Positions 23,893-37,690 of a stretch of DNA of 64,000 bases are shown piece by piece. The stretch covers positions 1,980,160-2,044,159 of the forward strand of contig NC_088298.1 of assembly GCF_032854445.1 (NCBI RefSeq), read 5' to 3'. Under the pieces are notes generated by a model that worked only from the letters and a program-made list of their open reading frames with translations, did not search any database and was not told the origin of the DNA. The DNA comes from Liolophura sinensis (Eukaryota > Mollusca > Polyplacophora > Chitonida > Chitonidae). A program made the position numbers and the translations under genes. Positions within the stretch are counted from its first letter, which is position 1. Each line of letters starts with the position of its first letter.

Positions 23893-24128
23893 GCGAAGTC
23901 GGGAGACCAGGGATCAAACCCGGGTCGGGTCGTACCAAAAGACTTAAAAAATGGTACTTGCTGCTGCTTCGCTTGGCGCTCAGCACTTTGAGGTTAGAAC
24001 AAGGAAATATGACTGGTTGGCCCGGTGTCAATATAATATGACTGAGTGTCTGGTGTCTTCAGCATGATAATTCAGATGCGGCAGATACTGAAATGAACGT
24101 CCACTTGTGAATTGGCGTCATTGTTGAA
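23893..24128 (+). mobile_element. SINE family B, partial (second copy)
   Basis: Duplicate of the element at 4,165-4,400. Confidence 0.75.
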
Positions 24129-25605
24129 TGAGTTGGTGTTGCTTATTTTATGATTTACAGTCATTCTAACTTTCTCATTGTGTAATTTCTCAATTGACTT
24201 TCTCAATTAATGATCGTATTTTTTAACTAAAGCAGGCTTATCATGTGAAAATTCACATATGCGTTTTTTTTCATGTCACATTATATTATAAAATTTCCCG
24301 ATCTAATGATTAACTCATTATACATTGTATCAACATATGCCATTTCATAAACTCCAGCTTAGACTCCATAATTAGGCTCACAAAAATTTTTTAAAAAATT
24401 AGACAAATGTTTTGATACAGTCCTATAGGTCTATTGATGATGTTAACTTTTTGTGATCGCCTTTAAATTAATCACGTTGTAGACTGTGAAGAGGGAGGGA
24501 AACAGAACAGCTGGCACTATTCGAGCAGCTCGAAGTCTGATCTCTCATGAATGTGTACATATATTAATTTTACACCTCGGATATGACGTCATCAGAATGA
24601 TTAACATTATCATCTTGCCTAGTCCGATAATCATCACACGTTAATGTTGTAATGCATTAACACTACATGGCTTCAGCACTGATCATGGCGTGCATCATTC
24701 GCTAAAATGGAAACGCTAAAATTAACGACATCCACCACCCCCAACCATAACACTAGTCGACCACAGGTTTGGATGGATAACAACTTTGCTAATAATTAAA
24801 GGTAATAATTTAGGTAATGAAGTCATTTACTGAAATAGTGGCTTAGCCATCGAGTATATCTGTGGAACGGCCTGACGAAGTGCCACAGATAATAAGCATC
24901 AGGATTTCAAATTAATACCCGAATTGGAGGTGATAAATTGTCATATTAAATAGAAAATCTGCCCCGTGTACATGGCCAGTGTTTCTGTGCTCTTAGTACA
25001 TCACTGACAGAGTCGTAGTAACATGAGTAAAAGGCTTGCTAAGCCAAAAGTCACCTTTTCCACGCATGCGCGCTAAACAAGTGACGTGTCAATGATACAT
25101 GTACATACTCCCGCTGGTCATTCATTACAAAAGAGAATGGCGTTGCACGTGATTTTCACCAGCAAAGGAAACTCCAATGGGTGGGGGGGGGGGGGGGGTG
25201 TTCTTGATTACACATGCGCAATTTGTGCAGTCAGGTCCAAGATTTGCTTTAGAAATGAAGGATGAAGGAGCACTGATTGGAAAATACTGCGCCGCAGACA
25301 TTTAGACTGTTGGTACACAATAAATTTCAGCACTGCTGTTTTGCACCTAGTTAAAAATACATCACAAGTTTGGATGGAATTGAAAACTTTTCCCTGCCCT
25401 CTCGCCCTGGAGGGTAATAAAGGAACAAAATGCTATAACTTCACTTCTGGCAACAACAACAACTAACAAATCGTGGCAGGCTAGGCTGATTTTTTTAAAT
25501 ATGTTGTAGAGAAAAGTGCAAGCTGCATGAAGTGTTATGGCACTGTACCCTCGAGAAAGTTAGGGCATATATATTTTTGTGGTTGAAGTTGAAAAATTTT
25601 CTACA

Positions 25606-25761
25606 TTTATTTATTTGATCGGTGTTTTACGCCGTACACAAGAATATTTCACTTATACAAGGGCGGCCAGAATTATGGTGGGAGGAAACCGGGCAGAACC
25701 CGAGGGAAACCCACGACCATCCGCAGGTAGCTGGTAGACTTTCCCGCGTACAGCCAGAGAA
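25606..25761 (-). mobile_element. SINE family A, head truncated (second copy)
   Basis: Duplicate of the element at 5,878-6,033. Confidence 0.9.
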
Positions 25762-26283
25762 GACCACAGCAATTTGCTACATAAATAGTATGGAAAATTA
25801 ATATAACCTCTATAGGAAGAACACACTGGTGATGTTTTCTGTCTCGTGGTTGTAACGAGCAGCTACCCGTTCGGCTTACAAATGAACTGAACTTGTTTAT
25901 TTACCACGTACGGATAACAAATTATTACAAACGTATAGGAAATCTCTCAACTTAAACTTAGCGATTACAGGGAACTTCAAGTTTTGAGCCCAAGCTGCAT
26001 TTGAGCATCACTCTTTTAGTCATTGGGTTGCGGGATTGAATACGTTCCATATATAAGCACGAGTGCGCAAACTCTTCACGTGATATAATGAACTATATAA
26101 CTTCGCGTTACAAAAGACGTGTCCCCAGATACCCAACCATGCAGCAGAGCTGGATTCGAACCTGGGGCCTCCTTAGTCAGAGGCCGGTTGACTGCAGTGA
26201 GAAGAACGTTTTTAGAAAAATGAGCCAGCGATGGGCCTATTTTCTTCAATGTCATACGGTTGGCATTAAATATTGCACTGCAC

Positions 26284-26536
26284 GGCTCCGTGGCTCAGTT
26301 GGTTAGCAGCTTAATGACCCAAATCATCAATGCGGTCACTGTGAGTTCAAGTTTAGCGCATGCTGGCTTCCTCTCCGGCCGTGCGTGGGAACACCTGGCA
26401 GCAACTTGCAAATGGTTGTGGATTTTCCTCGGGCTCCGCCTGGTTTTGCTCTCACCATAATGATGACCGCCGTCATATTAGTGAAAAAATTTTGTATACG
26501 GCGTAAAACACCAATCAAATCAATCAATAAATATAT
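26284..26536 (+). mobile_element. SINE family A, essentially full length (second copy)
   Basis: Duplicate of 6,554-6,806. A 2-base A insertion relative to the first copy lies just upstream of the head. Confidence 0.93.
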
Positions 26537-27709
26537 ACTTCGCTCACATTATCACATGTACAAAGTGCGCTAAACTACATATGATTAAAACCTTGCCGTG
26601 TTTTTCTTATACAATAATATATGTCTAGTAGCTCAATATTGTTTTGCCGGTCGCCAAGGCTATAATAGGTTAAGGGAAGTATTCATTAGCAGTCTCTAGC
26701 ATACTTAATGTCAAACGTAAATACATATACGTACCCGCATGACAGGTAAATACAAATACATATGGATTCAAATGTATCATTATCTAACCTACCTGGACAG
26801 GTTCTCAGCATGCGGATCTCTGGCCGATGGTGACTCGAAAGATGGGATTATACTCAAAGTGCTTTATATATGAGCGCCATCTTGTTTTCTTTTATCCAAC
26901 CGAAATACGCTGCCTAAATTCAGCCGCTGTCGTGAAAGAGTGAACACTAAGAAGAAGAAAGAGAAAAAAAAAATAAAAAACACAAGCAACTGACGCCAGT
27001 ACGACAGGAGATACTAATTAATATCTCGTGTCCATTTCATTGCCGTTAACACCTGAGGACTTACGTATTATAGGGACTGGAGAGGGAAGCTCGGATTGGA
27101 TAATGTAAAAACCACAATGTCAGCTACGGATTAAACCCGAAGAACAGCCAAACTACATGACAGGTTGTCCTGTACAAATAAATAAAATCCAAGCAAACAC
27201 GGATTAAAATTTCAAAGGTGTGTTTCGGACTGTCGATGATAAACCGCGTCTCCAGGTACAAGCTTTACAAATCCATACGTGATTTTTACCCGTTTCGCTT
27301 CTGTTGTTGAATTAAATAAACACAACAGATTAAACTAGCAAAAGCTGGACTCGCAACAGGACTGGAGCCAAAAAGGAAATGTAAGGAGGTTCACGGTGCT
27401 TGTTGATTATATTATTATTGTTCAATACAGAAACACGGCTTGTTATATGATATCGTTTCATACAGGACACTGATTTTTGTATTTGTCTACAGAGGAGGAA
27501 TGAAGTTGAACTACAGCATCATGCATTTATTTATTGTTTATCTCCATAATCAAGAATTCTTTAATTATTCCATCGTGGTCAATTTTATGGGTGTATAGGA
27601 AATAGAATTAAATGTCCAGAAATAAGCAGCCAGCCTCTGGCATGTCATTGACGAACTATATATCCCACGAGTGATGTACACGCTCGAAAGCAACACCGGT
27701 TAAAGAGAA

Positions 27710-27880
27710 AACGATCTTCAGTGAACGTAAGACTGCGTATGTCTCCGCACGAATCTCATCGACTGAATGTTGTCTCCCAAGTAAAAATCTTATCTGCAAG
27801 TGCGGGGTTTGAACTCACATCTCGCGTGCCGATTGCTTTAAAAGGCGCGCACCTTGCTCGCTGAACTACTTCCATCTCTC
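27710..27880 (-). mobile_element. tRNA-derived SINE, family C (second copy)
   Basis: Duplicate of 7,980-8,150, with one difference near the B box ('gtgcggggtttg' against 'gtgctgggtttg'). Confidence 0.65.
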
Positions 27881-28880
27881 AACAACAATAACAACAGCAT
27901 ACTGGTATTACATCGCTTATAGCCAACGAAGTTTAGACCTAAACCATTTCATGTTTGTTGAACATGACTTTTATGAGCACTTTAATGATTAATTAACTGT
28001 GTGTCAGCTGGATTTACAAAACAAGCCGTTTGGCCAAGAGATACATAAAATCGCCTTCCAATAAATTTCGGTCGATATTCACGAGTTTCCTTACCTGTGT
28101 TTTACTGGCTTACCGAAAGGGATATAACGTCACTGTTTCGCGTTGTGGGCTTTATGGGTGATATGACAGGACAGCAATGATAGTGTTTTTTTTCAGCTGC
28201 CCACCAAACGTCAGGAAATTAGTATTTTGTCTCATGGAGAAAGCCCGTTAAATTTCACATACAAGTGTTAGAGTCTTGCGGCCAGTCAGTGGTTTGCGAC
28301 ATGCTGTGGACATAGGGTTTGTCTCCTTGTCAAGCCTTACCGACACCTTACACGATATCTCATGTCACAACAGCATGTCCCGGATTACATTCCTTAAAGC
28401 TCTACCCAATTCCCAAGAGAAACCAATCGGAAATATTAAAATGATATAAAAGATACAGAATGGAAGAGAGATAACACAATGGTACAAAACAGTTTACGAT
28501 TAATAACAATACTTAGCCGTTATAACTGAAGAGTCGTCAAAAACAATATATTTGAGAGTTTCTGTAAAATGTTCCTCAAGTGACACGATACTAATCCTTA
28601 TGTGACAATGAATCAAACAGATATGACGTTGAGTAAGGCAGTTATGCAGGAATGACGTCATGTGGGATTGAAAGTGCGACATCATGTGTGTGGATATACG
28701 TCAGTGATGGGTGATGCCAAGTGCTCTTCCATGACGTTCCACAACATTTTGTTTCCGTATTACACTCCGAAACGGTTTTAATTGCAATGGAATTTTTGTA
28801 TATTTAGTAAAGCAATTTAGTATCATTTAACTCTGCTTTAAGACATACAGGTCTCGGCCCACTTGTACGAGACCCACTTT

Positions 28881-28961
28881 ACCTTACGAGCACGCAACTG
28901 TCAAGTCAATGTAATACCTACACTACTGGTTGCCATGGTAGTTAAGTGCTCGTAACGTTAA
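28881..28961. repeat. Hairpin-forming inverted repeat (second copy)
   Basis: Duplicate of 9,151-9,231. Confidence 0.5.
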
Positions 28962-30189
28962 GAAGGCTTCGTAGAAGCGCACCCTGGACACTAGGGTAGC
29001 CCTTAACGCTTCCCATGCCCACTTGACACATTGTTGCACATACATGCAGTGCAATGGAAGGGGCCGGTGCGTTTGTGAGGGCACAGAATGGCTAATATTG
29101 CCAGTTAAACACAGAGATTGGGACTACATCTCTAATGTTTGTAAGCACTGTTGTTTGGTCCATTGATACTTAATGCTTTGCCAAAGAATATTTCATTCTT
29201 TCTACGGCAGCCAAATTCATGTGTGGAGGAAACTGAAATGTTAGGCAAAAACCACCGACCTTTGGCATCTTTGGCAAGTTGCTGAAAAACATTCCTATGA
29301 CTATATATCGCATGGTGGATGGATATTGCCAATGAACTTTGGGCCACCTAAACGAGACCAAGATGGCCAAAAATAAATAAATAAATAAATAAAATAAACA
29401 CAAAATTATGCCGAGTAGGTCGAGTTCGGGTTTACACTACAACTTCATGCACCCAGCGATTCGAAGACAAGAATCTTAAGTGAGCAGCGACGACCCGTAT
29501 TTCATTGGTGAAGAAACCGCAATGCGGGGTCTACGCCCCTCGTTTATCTTTGGTATTTGCGTTAATCATTTTGTAGGTAAAGACTGTTCACACCAGTGAT
29601 GTTTTGAAACATTGGGCGCTGTGCACGTGCAAAGATAATCTTGAAGTAGTGAATTTTAAGTAATCAGTGTCCGATTTTTGATTCCCATAGTTGCCTAAAA
29701 AGTCTAAAATCTTAAAGAAACATAGAAGTAGGCAGGAACAAGAATATAGAGAAAGCGAGGCTATGTGGGTCACGTGATTTTGCACACGGCTGACAGTCAC
29801 ATGGGCAAATCATGCGGGTTATTCATAGATTCAGCAGTTATACGTCTACAGAACACGTGCCGAGTTGTGTAATGCTATTTGAAATGTAAATTCGCCCACA
29901 CGGTTCAAGGTTATTGATCGTAACTTACACATCGCTCATTTATGAGTCTACGAAAGGCTTACATACGATTGCTTTTAATGAATACATATTTACCGACCTA
30001 CAACCACGCTCCCCAAAAATAGCCTTTGAAATATTCATCGTTCATAGCGCCGAATTATCACCTAGACCAGTGCATTTACACTTCAGAACTCCTAAAAACA
30101 TCTCCACCCTGATCATTATGCACACTGTTGCACTGGTGATTTGTTTAGGTAATACATCCATCAGCAGCTATGTGTTTGGACTTGTATTT

Positions 30190-30382
30190 TGAATATATTT
30201 ATTTATTTATTTGATTGGTGTGTTACGCCGTACTCAAGAATATTTCACTTATACGACGACGGCCTGCATTATGGCGGGAGGAAACTCGGGGGAAACCCAC
30301 GACCACCCGCAGGTTACTTCCCATGTACCGCCGGAGAGGAAGCCAGCATGAGCTGGACTTGAATTCAAAGCGACCGCAATTT
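30190..30382 (-). mobile_element. SINE family A (second copy)
   Basis: Duplicate of 10,460-10,652. Confidence 0.9.
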
Positions 30383-30864
30383 TTGAATATAATAAGTCAG
30401 AAAAAAACACACACAAACAGGAAGTACTTTAAAAACTCAGTTCTACAAGACAAAATGATGAATCAAGTAGGATATTTGTTTACGGAGTAATCCCACATCA
30501 GTGTATATATTCTCAGGAACATCCTCATTGCCGTTCATTTTTGCATTCCGGGTTTTAGTGACAACTTCTTGGTGCATAAACACGGGGTAGTCTGGTGCAT
30601 CAAGCTTATCTGGGTATTTGAAAAAAAAAACCGCACAGGGAAGCTAGAATCGGCGAACATTTACTGATATCAGAGATACGTCACTAAGTTCAGAGTAAAA
30701 TGGGTTATCGATCTGTTTTGATTGACTTAACGCCATTCTCATGGGTAGTTTAATTTATACGTAGTAAGAGAATAAATACGGAGAAAGAGAAGAGCTCGGA
30801 TAAAACCACCGGCCTGCAAAATGTAACTGACCAACTTTTCGACATATTTCCGAGCAGACCATAA

Positions 30865-31150
30865 TAGTGAATGAATGACTTACTGAATGCTTGGGGTTTA
30901 ACGTTGTACTGAATAATTTTTTAGTCATATGACCTTCTTGGAGTCATAAGGTGTGTGTACACATACAGTGTCTTCTTCTGGCATGTCGAGTCCATGCACA
31001 AAAGTATTGCCACCACTGAAGTATCAGGCCGAAGACACCAGACATGATACCCCACCTAGTGACAATATACTGACACCAGGTCAACCAGTCCCGTGTCTTT
31101 GTTCTAACCTCTTAGCGATGAGCGCCAAGCAAGGAAGCAACAAGTAACTG
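30865..31150 (-). mobile_element. SINE family B, longer copy (second copy)
   Basis: Duplicate of 11,135-11,420. Confidence 0.75.
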
Positions 31151-31419
31151 TCAAATGCATTTGATGATGGATGAACTTCAAGTGAGACGAACAGCCCAAA
31201 ATCTCCACTACAGTGCAGACAGGAGACCCTGGAATTGTGCCATTTTCACTCTTCATTTCTCCAGGGTTGGAATCGGATGCAACGAGAACGATATTGGAAT
31301 AAAGCGCCTTCACTGTTGTTGGTGCACATATTCGTATCATCTGACAAGAGAACACTGTACCTGGGTAGCACACATGTTGTTTCGAGCCTACAGCCTAGGA
31401 TTGAACTAACACCTCGTGC

Positions 31420-31655
31420 TTGATTGATTTATTAACTTGATTGATGTTTTACGCCGTACTCAAGAATGTTTGACCTAGGCGGCCAGAATTATGGTGGGAG
31501 GAACCGGACAGAGCCCTGGAGAAAACCACGACCATCCGCAGGTTGCTGGAAGGCCTTCCCACATACGGCCATAGAGGAAGCCAGCATGAGCTGGACATGA
31601 CCTCACGGCGACTCTGTTATTGAGAGTCTCTTGGGTTATTGCCCCGCGTGTACAG
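31420..31655 (-). mobile_element. SINE family A (second copy)
   Basis: Duplicate of 11,690-11,925, with one G-to-A change in the core. The rate of differences between the two 17-kb copies rises sharply just to the right of it. Confidence 0.9.
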
Positions 31656-32023
31656 GTTAGCATCTCAAACGCGTGGCTACGAATCGTTACTTTGGTCCTG
31701 GAAACTCTACATATAGTTTTCATGAAAAATGACGCAAAACACAGGAAGTAACCTCTGCTCTGCTATCACTAGTATCAGCCAATCAGTTTCGATTTTCTCT
31801 CGCTTTGTGGTATGGTCTTAATGATAACTCTTCAGCGTTACCAGCAAAATAATGCAGTAAACATGTGATCTGGAAGTAGACTTCACGTCCAAAATTGTCA
31901 CCCTCGCCTCCCTTCCAATCCCAGGGAACAAATAAAAGATTTCTCCACTAACCCCAATGGTGAAGTAGCAAATATACGGTTATAAATAAGTTCACTTGCG
32001 CAATAGCGACTTTATCCTCTGGA

Positions 32024-32430
32024 TCGTACGCCTTACAGCGCATGCGTCGCTCTCTATCTTTCGCTTTATATAACTGCCACAAATAGACAAGCTTGACCTT
32101 TGGAGCCTTTGAGACGCACGTAGGCTTAGCCTCATCATTTGTGTCCTTTAGCGCAACTATTTAATCAGTATTCATCGATAAAATTGTGCTAGATTTTGGT
32201 TAGAGTCATATTGTACATACTCCAGATAAAATGATTGCATGTGTACAAAGTACAATAAGAAACAAATGTTAAGACGGATTTTTTTGTTTTTTGTTTCTTT
32301 CTGATACCACTTCATGCCTCATCACCGTGACCCCAGTGGTCTCGGCCTTGTTCAATATTTCTGCACAAAATTTGCAACTGGTGGCAGTAATGTAAAGCGA
32401 AAGGAGAGAGCAATGCATGCCTCTGAATAG
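32024..32430 (+). mobile_element. ~390-bp TIR element, CTTACAGCGC family (second copy)
   Basis: Duplicate of 12,295-12,700 with several substitutions and poly-T length changes. Confidence 0.65.
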
Positions 32431-32756
32431 GATTTCATGTCACATTGCACCCAGGCCCCATGTAAAATGAATGGCTCCTGCTAAATAACCAGAGACCCAG
32501 GTTATCATATATTGGATTTCAAATATTTGACCCAGCGACTGACTTCAGAGCTGCTTATCCCATTCTAAACACAAATTCATGCAAAACTGAATCCCACGCC
32601 TCATTATAGAGGCTATCACATTTAAGGCAAACTACTTTGCACCAGTTTTCGATTTTTTTAAATAACAGATCACACCAACTATATCCAAATCTGAACGTGT
32701 GGACGGACCTGCTGTATTCTATCCTTAAGTATCATAATTATTCGGATGCACTGATA

Positions 32757-32955
32757 TTATATATTTATTTATTTGATCGGTGTTTGACGCCGTACTCAAG
32801 AATATTTCACGTATTCGCTGACAGACCTTCCCACGTACAGCCAGAGAGGAAGCCATTCTGAACTGGACTTAAACTCACAGCGACCGCATTGGTGTGGAGG
32901 CGCCTGGGTCATTACGCTGCGCTAGCGCGCTAACCAACTGAGCCACGGAGGCCCT
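32757..32955 (-). mobile_element. SINE family A with core deletion (second copy)
   Basis: Duplicate of 13,030-13,219 with the head intact ('cgcctgggtcattacgctg'). The 8-base deletion is therefore specific to the left copy. Confidence 0.9.
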
Positions 32956-34121
32956 GCACTGATATTAGTCCCCCACCCGATATCAGCCTCTTCTCTCGCC
33001 AACTTTCGAGTGCAAGCACATTTATTTCTGTCCTGACATGGTGTTTGATTAAAGTTGTAACCATCGTTTTTTTTTTTTTTGTTTTTTTTTAAAACAAGGA
33101 ATGCATTTGAAAATATCGTTAAGCATTTGTCTATATTCTGTTTGTGCTTCCTGCGGTTCTGTGATTTTCTGTCTTTCTATAATTGCTACCCGGATTTGCC
33201 ATATTGTAAATTTATATATTGTTGATAACTTGAATTTATAATCATCAGACCCGGTGCAGTATACCTGCACTTGTCAGGACTGTCAACAAATGTCAGAATG
33301 ACACATCAAACATGTTCCATATTATGGAGTCAACGGGTACTTCATGCGAGATAAATATCTTCTAAACAACTCAGAGTGACTCAATATTCGTTGTGTACAG
33401 CCGACGAATCATTTGGCAGAAAGCATCGGTATGCTGGTGTCATGATGTCTACTGACATACACAAGTGTGAGACTTCTCATTTCATTTGATAGATCTCTGT
33501 ACAATGCCGCTATTAAAACGGGTTTATAGGATCACCACTGCTCACATCTGTCAACACTCGTGTAGTTTTGAAGATACCCGAGCCACAGTTTCGTAATCGT
33601 TTCACGTGGCCTTGCTTCCGAGATCACACAGGAAATTTTCATTATGTGTTTGCACTTAGATTAACACGCATGCCCAATACAACATCTTCAAGTGGATTGA
33701 AATTCTCTTGAAGTATAGATGATCTTCAAAAACTGATACTTGCCACCTTTAGTATCGGATACAATTACTGGTTGGCTGTAAACACGCGGTTTAAGGTGCC
33801 ACGAGAAAATTACAATCACTATGCTTAACCGCAGTTGATTTGATTTTTTTTTTGTGGAAGTGTTCTGCAGAATGCAGTTGTCAAGGATTGGGAGTAAATG
33901 AAAACTATGAAATAGCAAGGAGGGATGGATTGACGCAATGGCAGTGAAACTAATCTACCCAAAACCTGAATGAATTCTAACCTTTTGTGGAGTCGTGATT
34001 GAAGTCAGAAATCTCTTATAGTGTTCATCTCAAAAAATGTAAATTGTACTACAGGGTATAAATTATTGCTTGGATGGTCTCTCAGAAGTAATTATTCTCA
34101 CTGGTTTTGCTCATTCAATAT

Positions 34122-34961
34122 AGACCTGCTTGTCTGTCTCTCATTCTGTCTGTATGGCTAAACGACTATCTGTTCGAACGCTCATGAAATTTTCCTTTTC
34201 GCCTCTTTCTTGTTTGTTTCTTTCCGTCTAACTCAGACTGACTGACTGAGTGACTAACTCTTTGGCCGATCTGCACCCCTAGTATCGGTATGTCCACCTG
34301 TCTGCCCCACATTCAGCTGATTGACTGTTTGTTGTAGTACTCATAAAATTTTCGATTTACCTTTTTTTTTCAACCGAACTGATTGAAAGACTCATTGACT
34401 GAGTGACTGACAAGCTGGTCTGTAACCCAAGCATCGTCTTGTCCATGTGCCTGTACAACCACCTGCACTCCCCCCACTTTCTGTCTGTGCATCCGGCGGG
34501 TGGAATGAACGTCTTTTCAGCTCATTTAATGTCGCTTTACATTCTACATGCAAGTCGTCTTGTCTGACGGACGGACGGAATTACTGAGTTACACGTTTCC
34601 ATCTTATTGCTCGGCTAACTCGTGTGTTTCTTGATCAACTAAAAGATGGACTGACTGATTGGACCACTGGCCGTCCCAGCCTCAGTGCAGTGAACTATTA
34701 GACTGACTGTCTAGAACATCGGCTTATTGGCTGGTCATCCGTTTGCCTATACCTCTGTTTATGTATCTGTCCACCTACAGGTCCGCTACTCGATGCGGCG
34801 GCCAGCCTGTTTGGTTGTTCATTTACATGCGTGTTGTTCGGGGTCTGTTCCTCTGACTGGCTGTACAGTATGTCCATCCCGTGAATGTCCGTCAGTCTGT
34901 TTGTGTGTCTCTCTACCAACTTGTCTTCTGCTCATATGTCTAAATGTCCAGGTTGTGCACC
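34122..34961. repeat. Degenerate CTGT/GACT-rich region (second copy)
   Basis: Duplicate of 14,390-15,260 with a contracted C/CCA tract and only about three ACGG units. Confidence 0.75.
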
Positions 34962-35005
34962 CGTTTGGTAGATTAGATGATGTATTTATTGTTTCAATGT
35001 TTGGA

Positions 35006-35216
35006 ATAATGTTGATCATACTTTAGAAGAAAACAACGCTTGTGTACCAAGTATGATTAAAGATAGCTTTTGTTATTTCTGACATCACTTTCCGCCTCAT
35101 CACCTTGACCCCACTGACCTTGGCGTCATTTAAGGTTTCTGTACAAAACTTGCTAGCGTTGCCAGTGATGTAAAGCGAACGAACATAAGGGCGCATGCGC
35201 TGTAAGGAGTATGACA
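35006..35216 (+). mobile_element. CTTACAGCGC-family TIR element, right half (second copy)
   Basis: Duplicate of 15,305-15,515. Confidence 0.65.
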
Positions 35217-35525
35217 TTTTGTTACTTAACTGTATTAACATTCAAACGTTTTTTTGTACGGTTAACCGTGCTGATGCCTGCTTTCTTCTCTTGACAACAA
35301 ATCTTTTCATCTTAAGCTAACATTACACGACGGTTTGACGTCATTGTGGGACATACACGTGCCGGGTTTACATTGGGCGGTTGTTTTACATCTACATGAA
35401 TCAGACTAAAACCCTTCAGTGTATGTAAAACTGATAGGCGGGTCGTTAGACGCTCACCTGCCAGATCGCCCTGCATAACCGACACCTGTGACAGCATAGT
35501 CCTTGACTTACAGCAATAAAGGGAT

Positions 35526-35786
35526 ATACACTCCAAAAAATAATCTGTTAACTTTGACATAAAGTGTGCGAACAAAAATGTATAAAACCCCAGATAGCAT
35601 ACACTCAAAAACTAATCTGTTAAATTGAACATAAAGTCTGTGAACAAAAATGTATAAAACCTCAGCATACACTCCAAAAATAATTGGTTAAATTTAACAT
35701 AAAGTCTGTGAACAAAAATGTATAAAACTCCAGATAGTATACACTCAAAAAATAATGTGTTCATTTTAACAGAAAATCTATTCCAT
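35526..35786. repeat. Four tandem units of 68-74 bp (second copy)
   Basis: Duplicate of 15,825-16,085; same number of units. Confidence 0.88.
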
Positions 35787-35861
35787 GAGCTGGCCACCGT
35801 CGTATAAATGAAATATTCTTGAGTACGGCGTACAAAACCAATGAAGTAAATAAATGAATAA
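35787..35861 (+). mobile_element. SINE family A, 3'-end fragment (second copy)
   Basis: Duplicate of 16,086-16,160. Confidence 0.8.
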
Positions 35862-37017
35862 TCCCTGAGTGATGCTAGAATGTATTCTGTTATTATAAGA
35901 TAATACTTTGTCATATTCCACATAAATTCCTACTAGTCTAGTACGATATGAATAGAATATATTTGCTGTATTTAACAGATAAAATCTGTCGCAATAGCAG
36001 AATACATTCAACCTCACTAAAAGGGCTTTGTGTTAATTTATTTGATTATTTGTTTGAAAGTACCAGAAGACGCAAGTGCATGAAAAGGGGCTTTGTAACA
36101 GCTATAAAACGCTTGCAAAACGCTAACTGACTGTTCAATCAGTCAGTAGAACACCTCAGTCTTTTCAAGCAATTTGCTAAGGCTTTAATTGGCGCCTGTT
36201 AAATGTAAATTAACAATGGTGAGTTAGGAGTTATAGGTCATGCCTACCCGGAAGAAAGGGTCGGAATCGTACCGCTAACAATAAAAAACAATAAATCTGT
36301 GGATATAATCACAAATTCGTAGTACTGATGTGCAGAAGGGTCAATTGCCGAAATAACTGTACAAAACCAGAGATATAAATTACTGGCATTTAAATTCCCT
36401 TAGAGCAGCAGTCAATAAGTTTTAATGAAGGAAAATGCTTCAAAGTCGCGAACTGGTGCCTTGATAAGTAGATGTGCTTCATTCTTCACAGCTTGTCTGT
36501 CAAAATCACAAATCTGTACTCTACCATTCACTAACCAGGAAGTCAGTATTTTCAAGAGTGCTTGAGAGAGGTTAGAGTGGAATCCGAGCTGGGGACATGG
36601 CCAAGCGAACAAAGAGCTACTTGATAACGTGACAACGTGACATCATGACAAGATATATGATCTAAATTTACGAGGGATCAATACTTCTGGTAAGACTCTA
36701 TAAATAAATTATCGATTTATTGTCTAGTAAAAATGTCCCTATGTTCGAAAGCCAAGCAAATGAGTTAAAAAAAAAGAACGTTTAAAGTTGATAAAGCCCT
36801 GAGACTAACGACACAAGGTGTTACAAAACAAGGTTCTGTGTCAAGCCAGTTTGAGGGAAGCACGGAAGCTGGATGGAGATAACAGTGGAGTACAAAAGGT
36901 TTCTTATACCCACAAATCGCGTACAGCGGGAATCTCACACGAGTCTCGGGTTTTGCGCGATCAGAGTAAGAGATTACCGGAAGGCATGCCAGGTTACACT
37001 GGGATTGCACGGATGAC

Positions 37018-37555
37018 ATTTGTACATCTTGACTATTATTTACTTTGATGCATATACACACCAAAGCATCCCGGCATAAAATATGGGATTTTTTCAAACA
37101 CACCAGTCGTTAAGTATTATACGGGGTCTTTGTAAGCATACATCTAATTCCACTTAACAATTTTAAAATCATCGCTGTGTTAATTTATGTGCACAGTTGC
37201 AATAAAAGCCTACATGAGGCGTTTTTCTACCGTGTCTTGCTTTGTATAGCGGGATATTGTGTAAATTGCAAATATGAACCATTCAATGTTTAACTATCAA
37301 GTGTTGTGAACTACGTACTGGATCTGGTCCATCGGTTATTTCACACGTATATCTTTTCGACATTACTGGAAACCTCAAACTACTTTTACTATCAGGTAAC
37401 TGTCTTTTTTTGAAGAAATTGTAGCATGCAAATTTTATTACTGAAATTTAGAAAGCATTTTGCTATGGATATTGGTTTACCTACTGGTGGCCTTAGCTGT
37501 GATTTGGATTCTTCACTTACTTTACACTTTACACTTAATTAGTACAGTGTAAAGT
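37018..37555. other. Non-coding stretch just past the duplication
   Basis: First single-copy sequence after the right copy. It contains three close copies of 'ctttacact' near 37,520-37,550. No gene seen. If the duplication is an assembly artefact, this is what belongs in the gap at 17,319. Confidence 0.5.
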
Positions 37556-37557
37556 GA

Positions 37558-37690
37558 AAGAAGGTCTTCTGGCAACATGCGGATGGTCGTGGGTTTCCCC
37601 CGGTTTCCTCCCACCATGATGCTGCCCGGCGTCGTGGAAGGAAATATTCTTTAATACGGCGTAAAACACCAATCAAATAAATAAATAAAG
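37558..37690 (+). mobile_element. SINE family A, 5'-truncated
   Basis: 'atgcggatggtcgtgggttt', 'ggtttcctcccaccatgatg', 'aatacggcgtaaaacaccaa' and the tail 'tcaaataaataaataaag'. The head is lacking. Confidence 0.9.

Larger units (their letters stand above)
19711..37017. repeat. Right copy of the 17.3-kb direct duplication
   Basis: Same order and orientation of every repeat as in 1-17,318. Unlike the left copy it continues past the duplication end without a gap, so 37,018 onward is probably the true continuation of the left copy too. All ORFs and SINEs in this block are copies of those described for 1-17,318. Confidence 0.95.

Noticed and set aside
1-37017. Composite transposon or large mobile element bounded by 17-kb direct repeats
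   Set aside because: No transposase, integrase or boundary signature at the repeat edges, and the left repeat ends at a scaffolding gap; an unmerged overlap explains it more simply.
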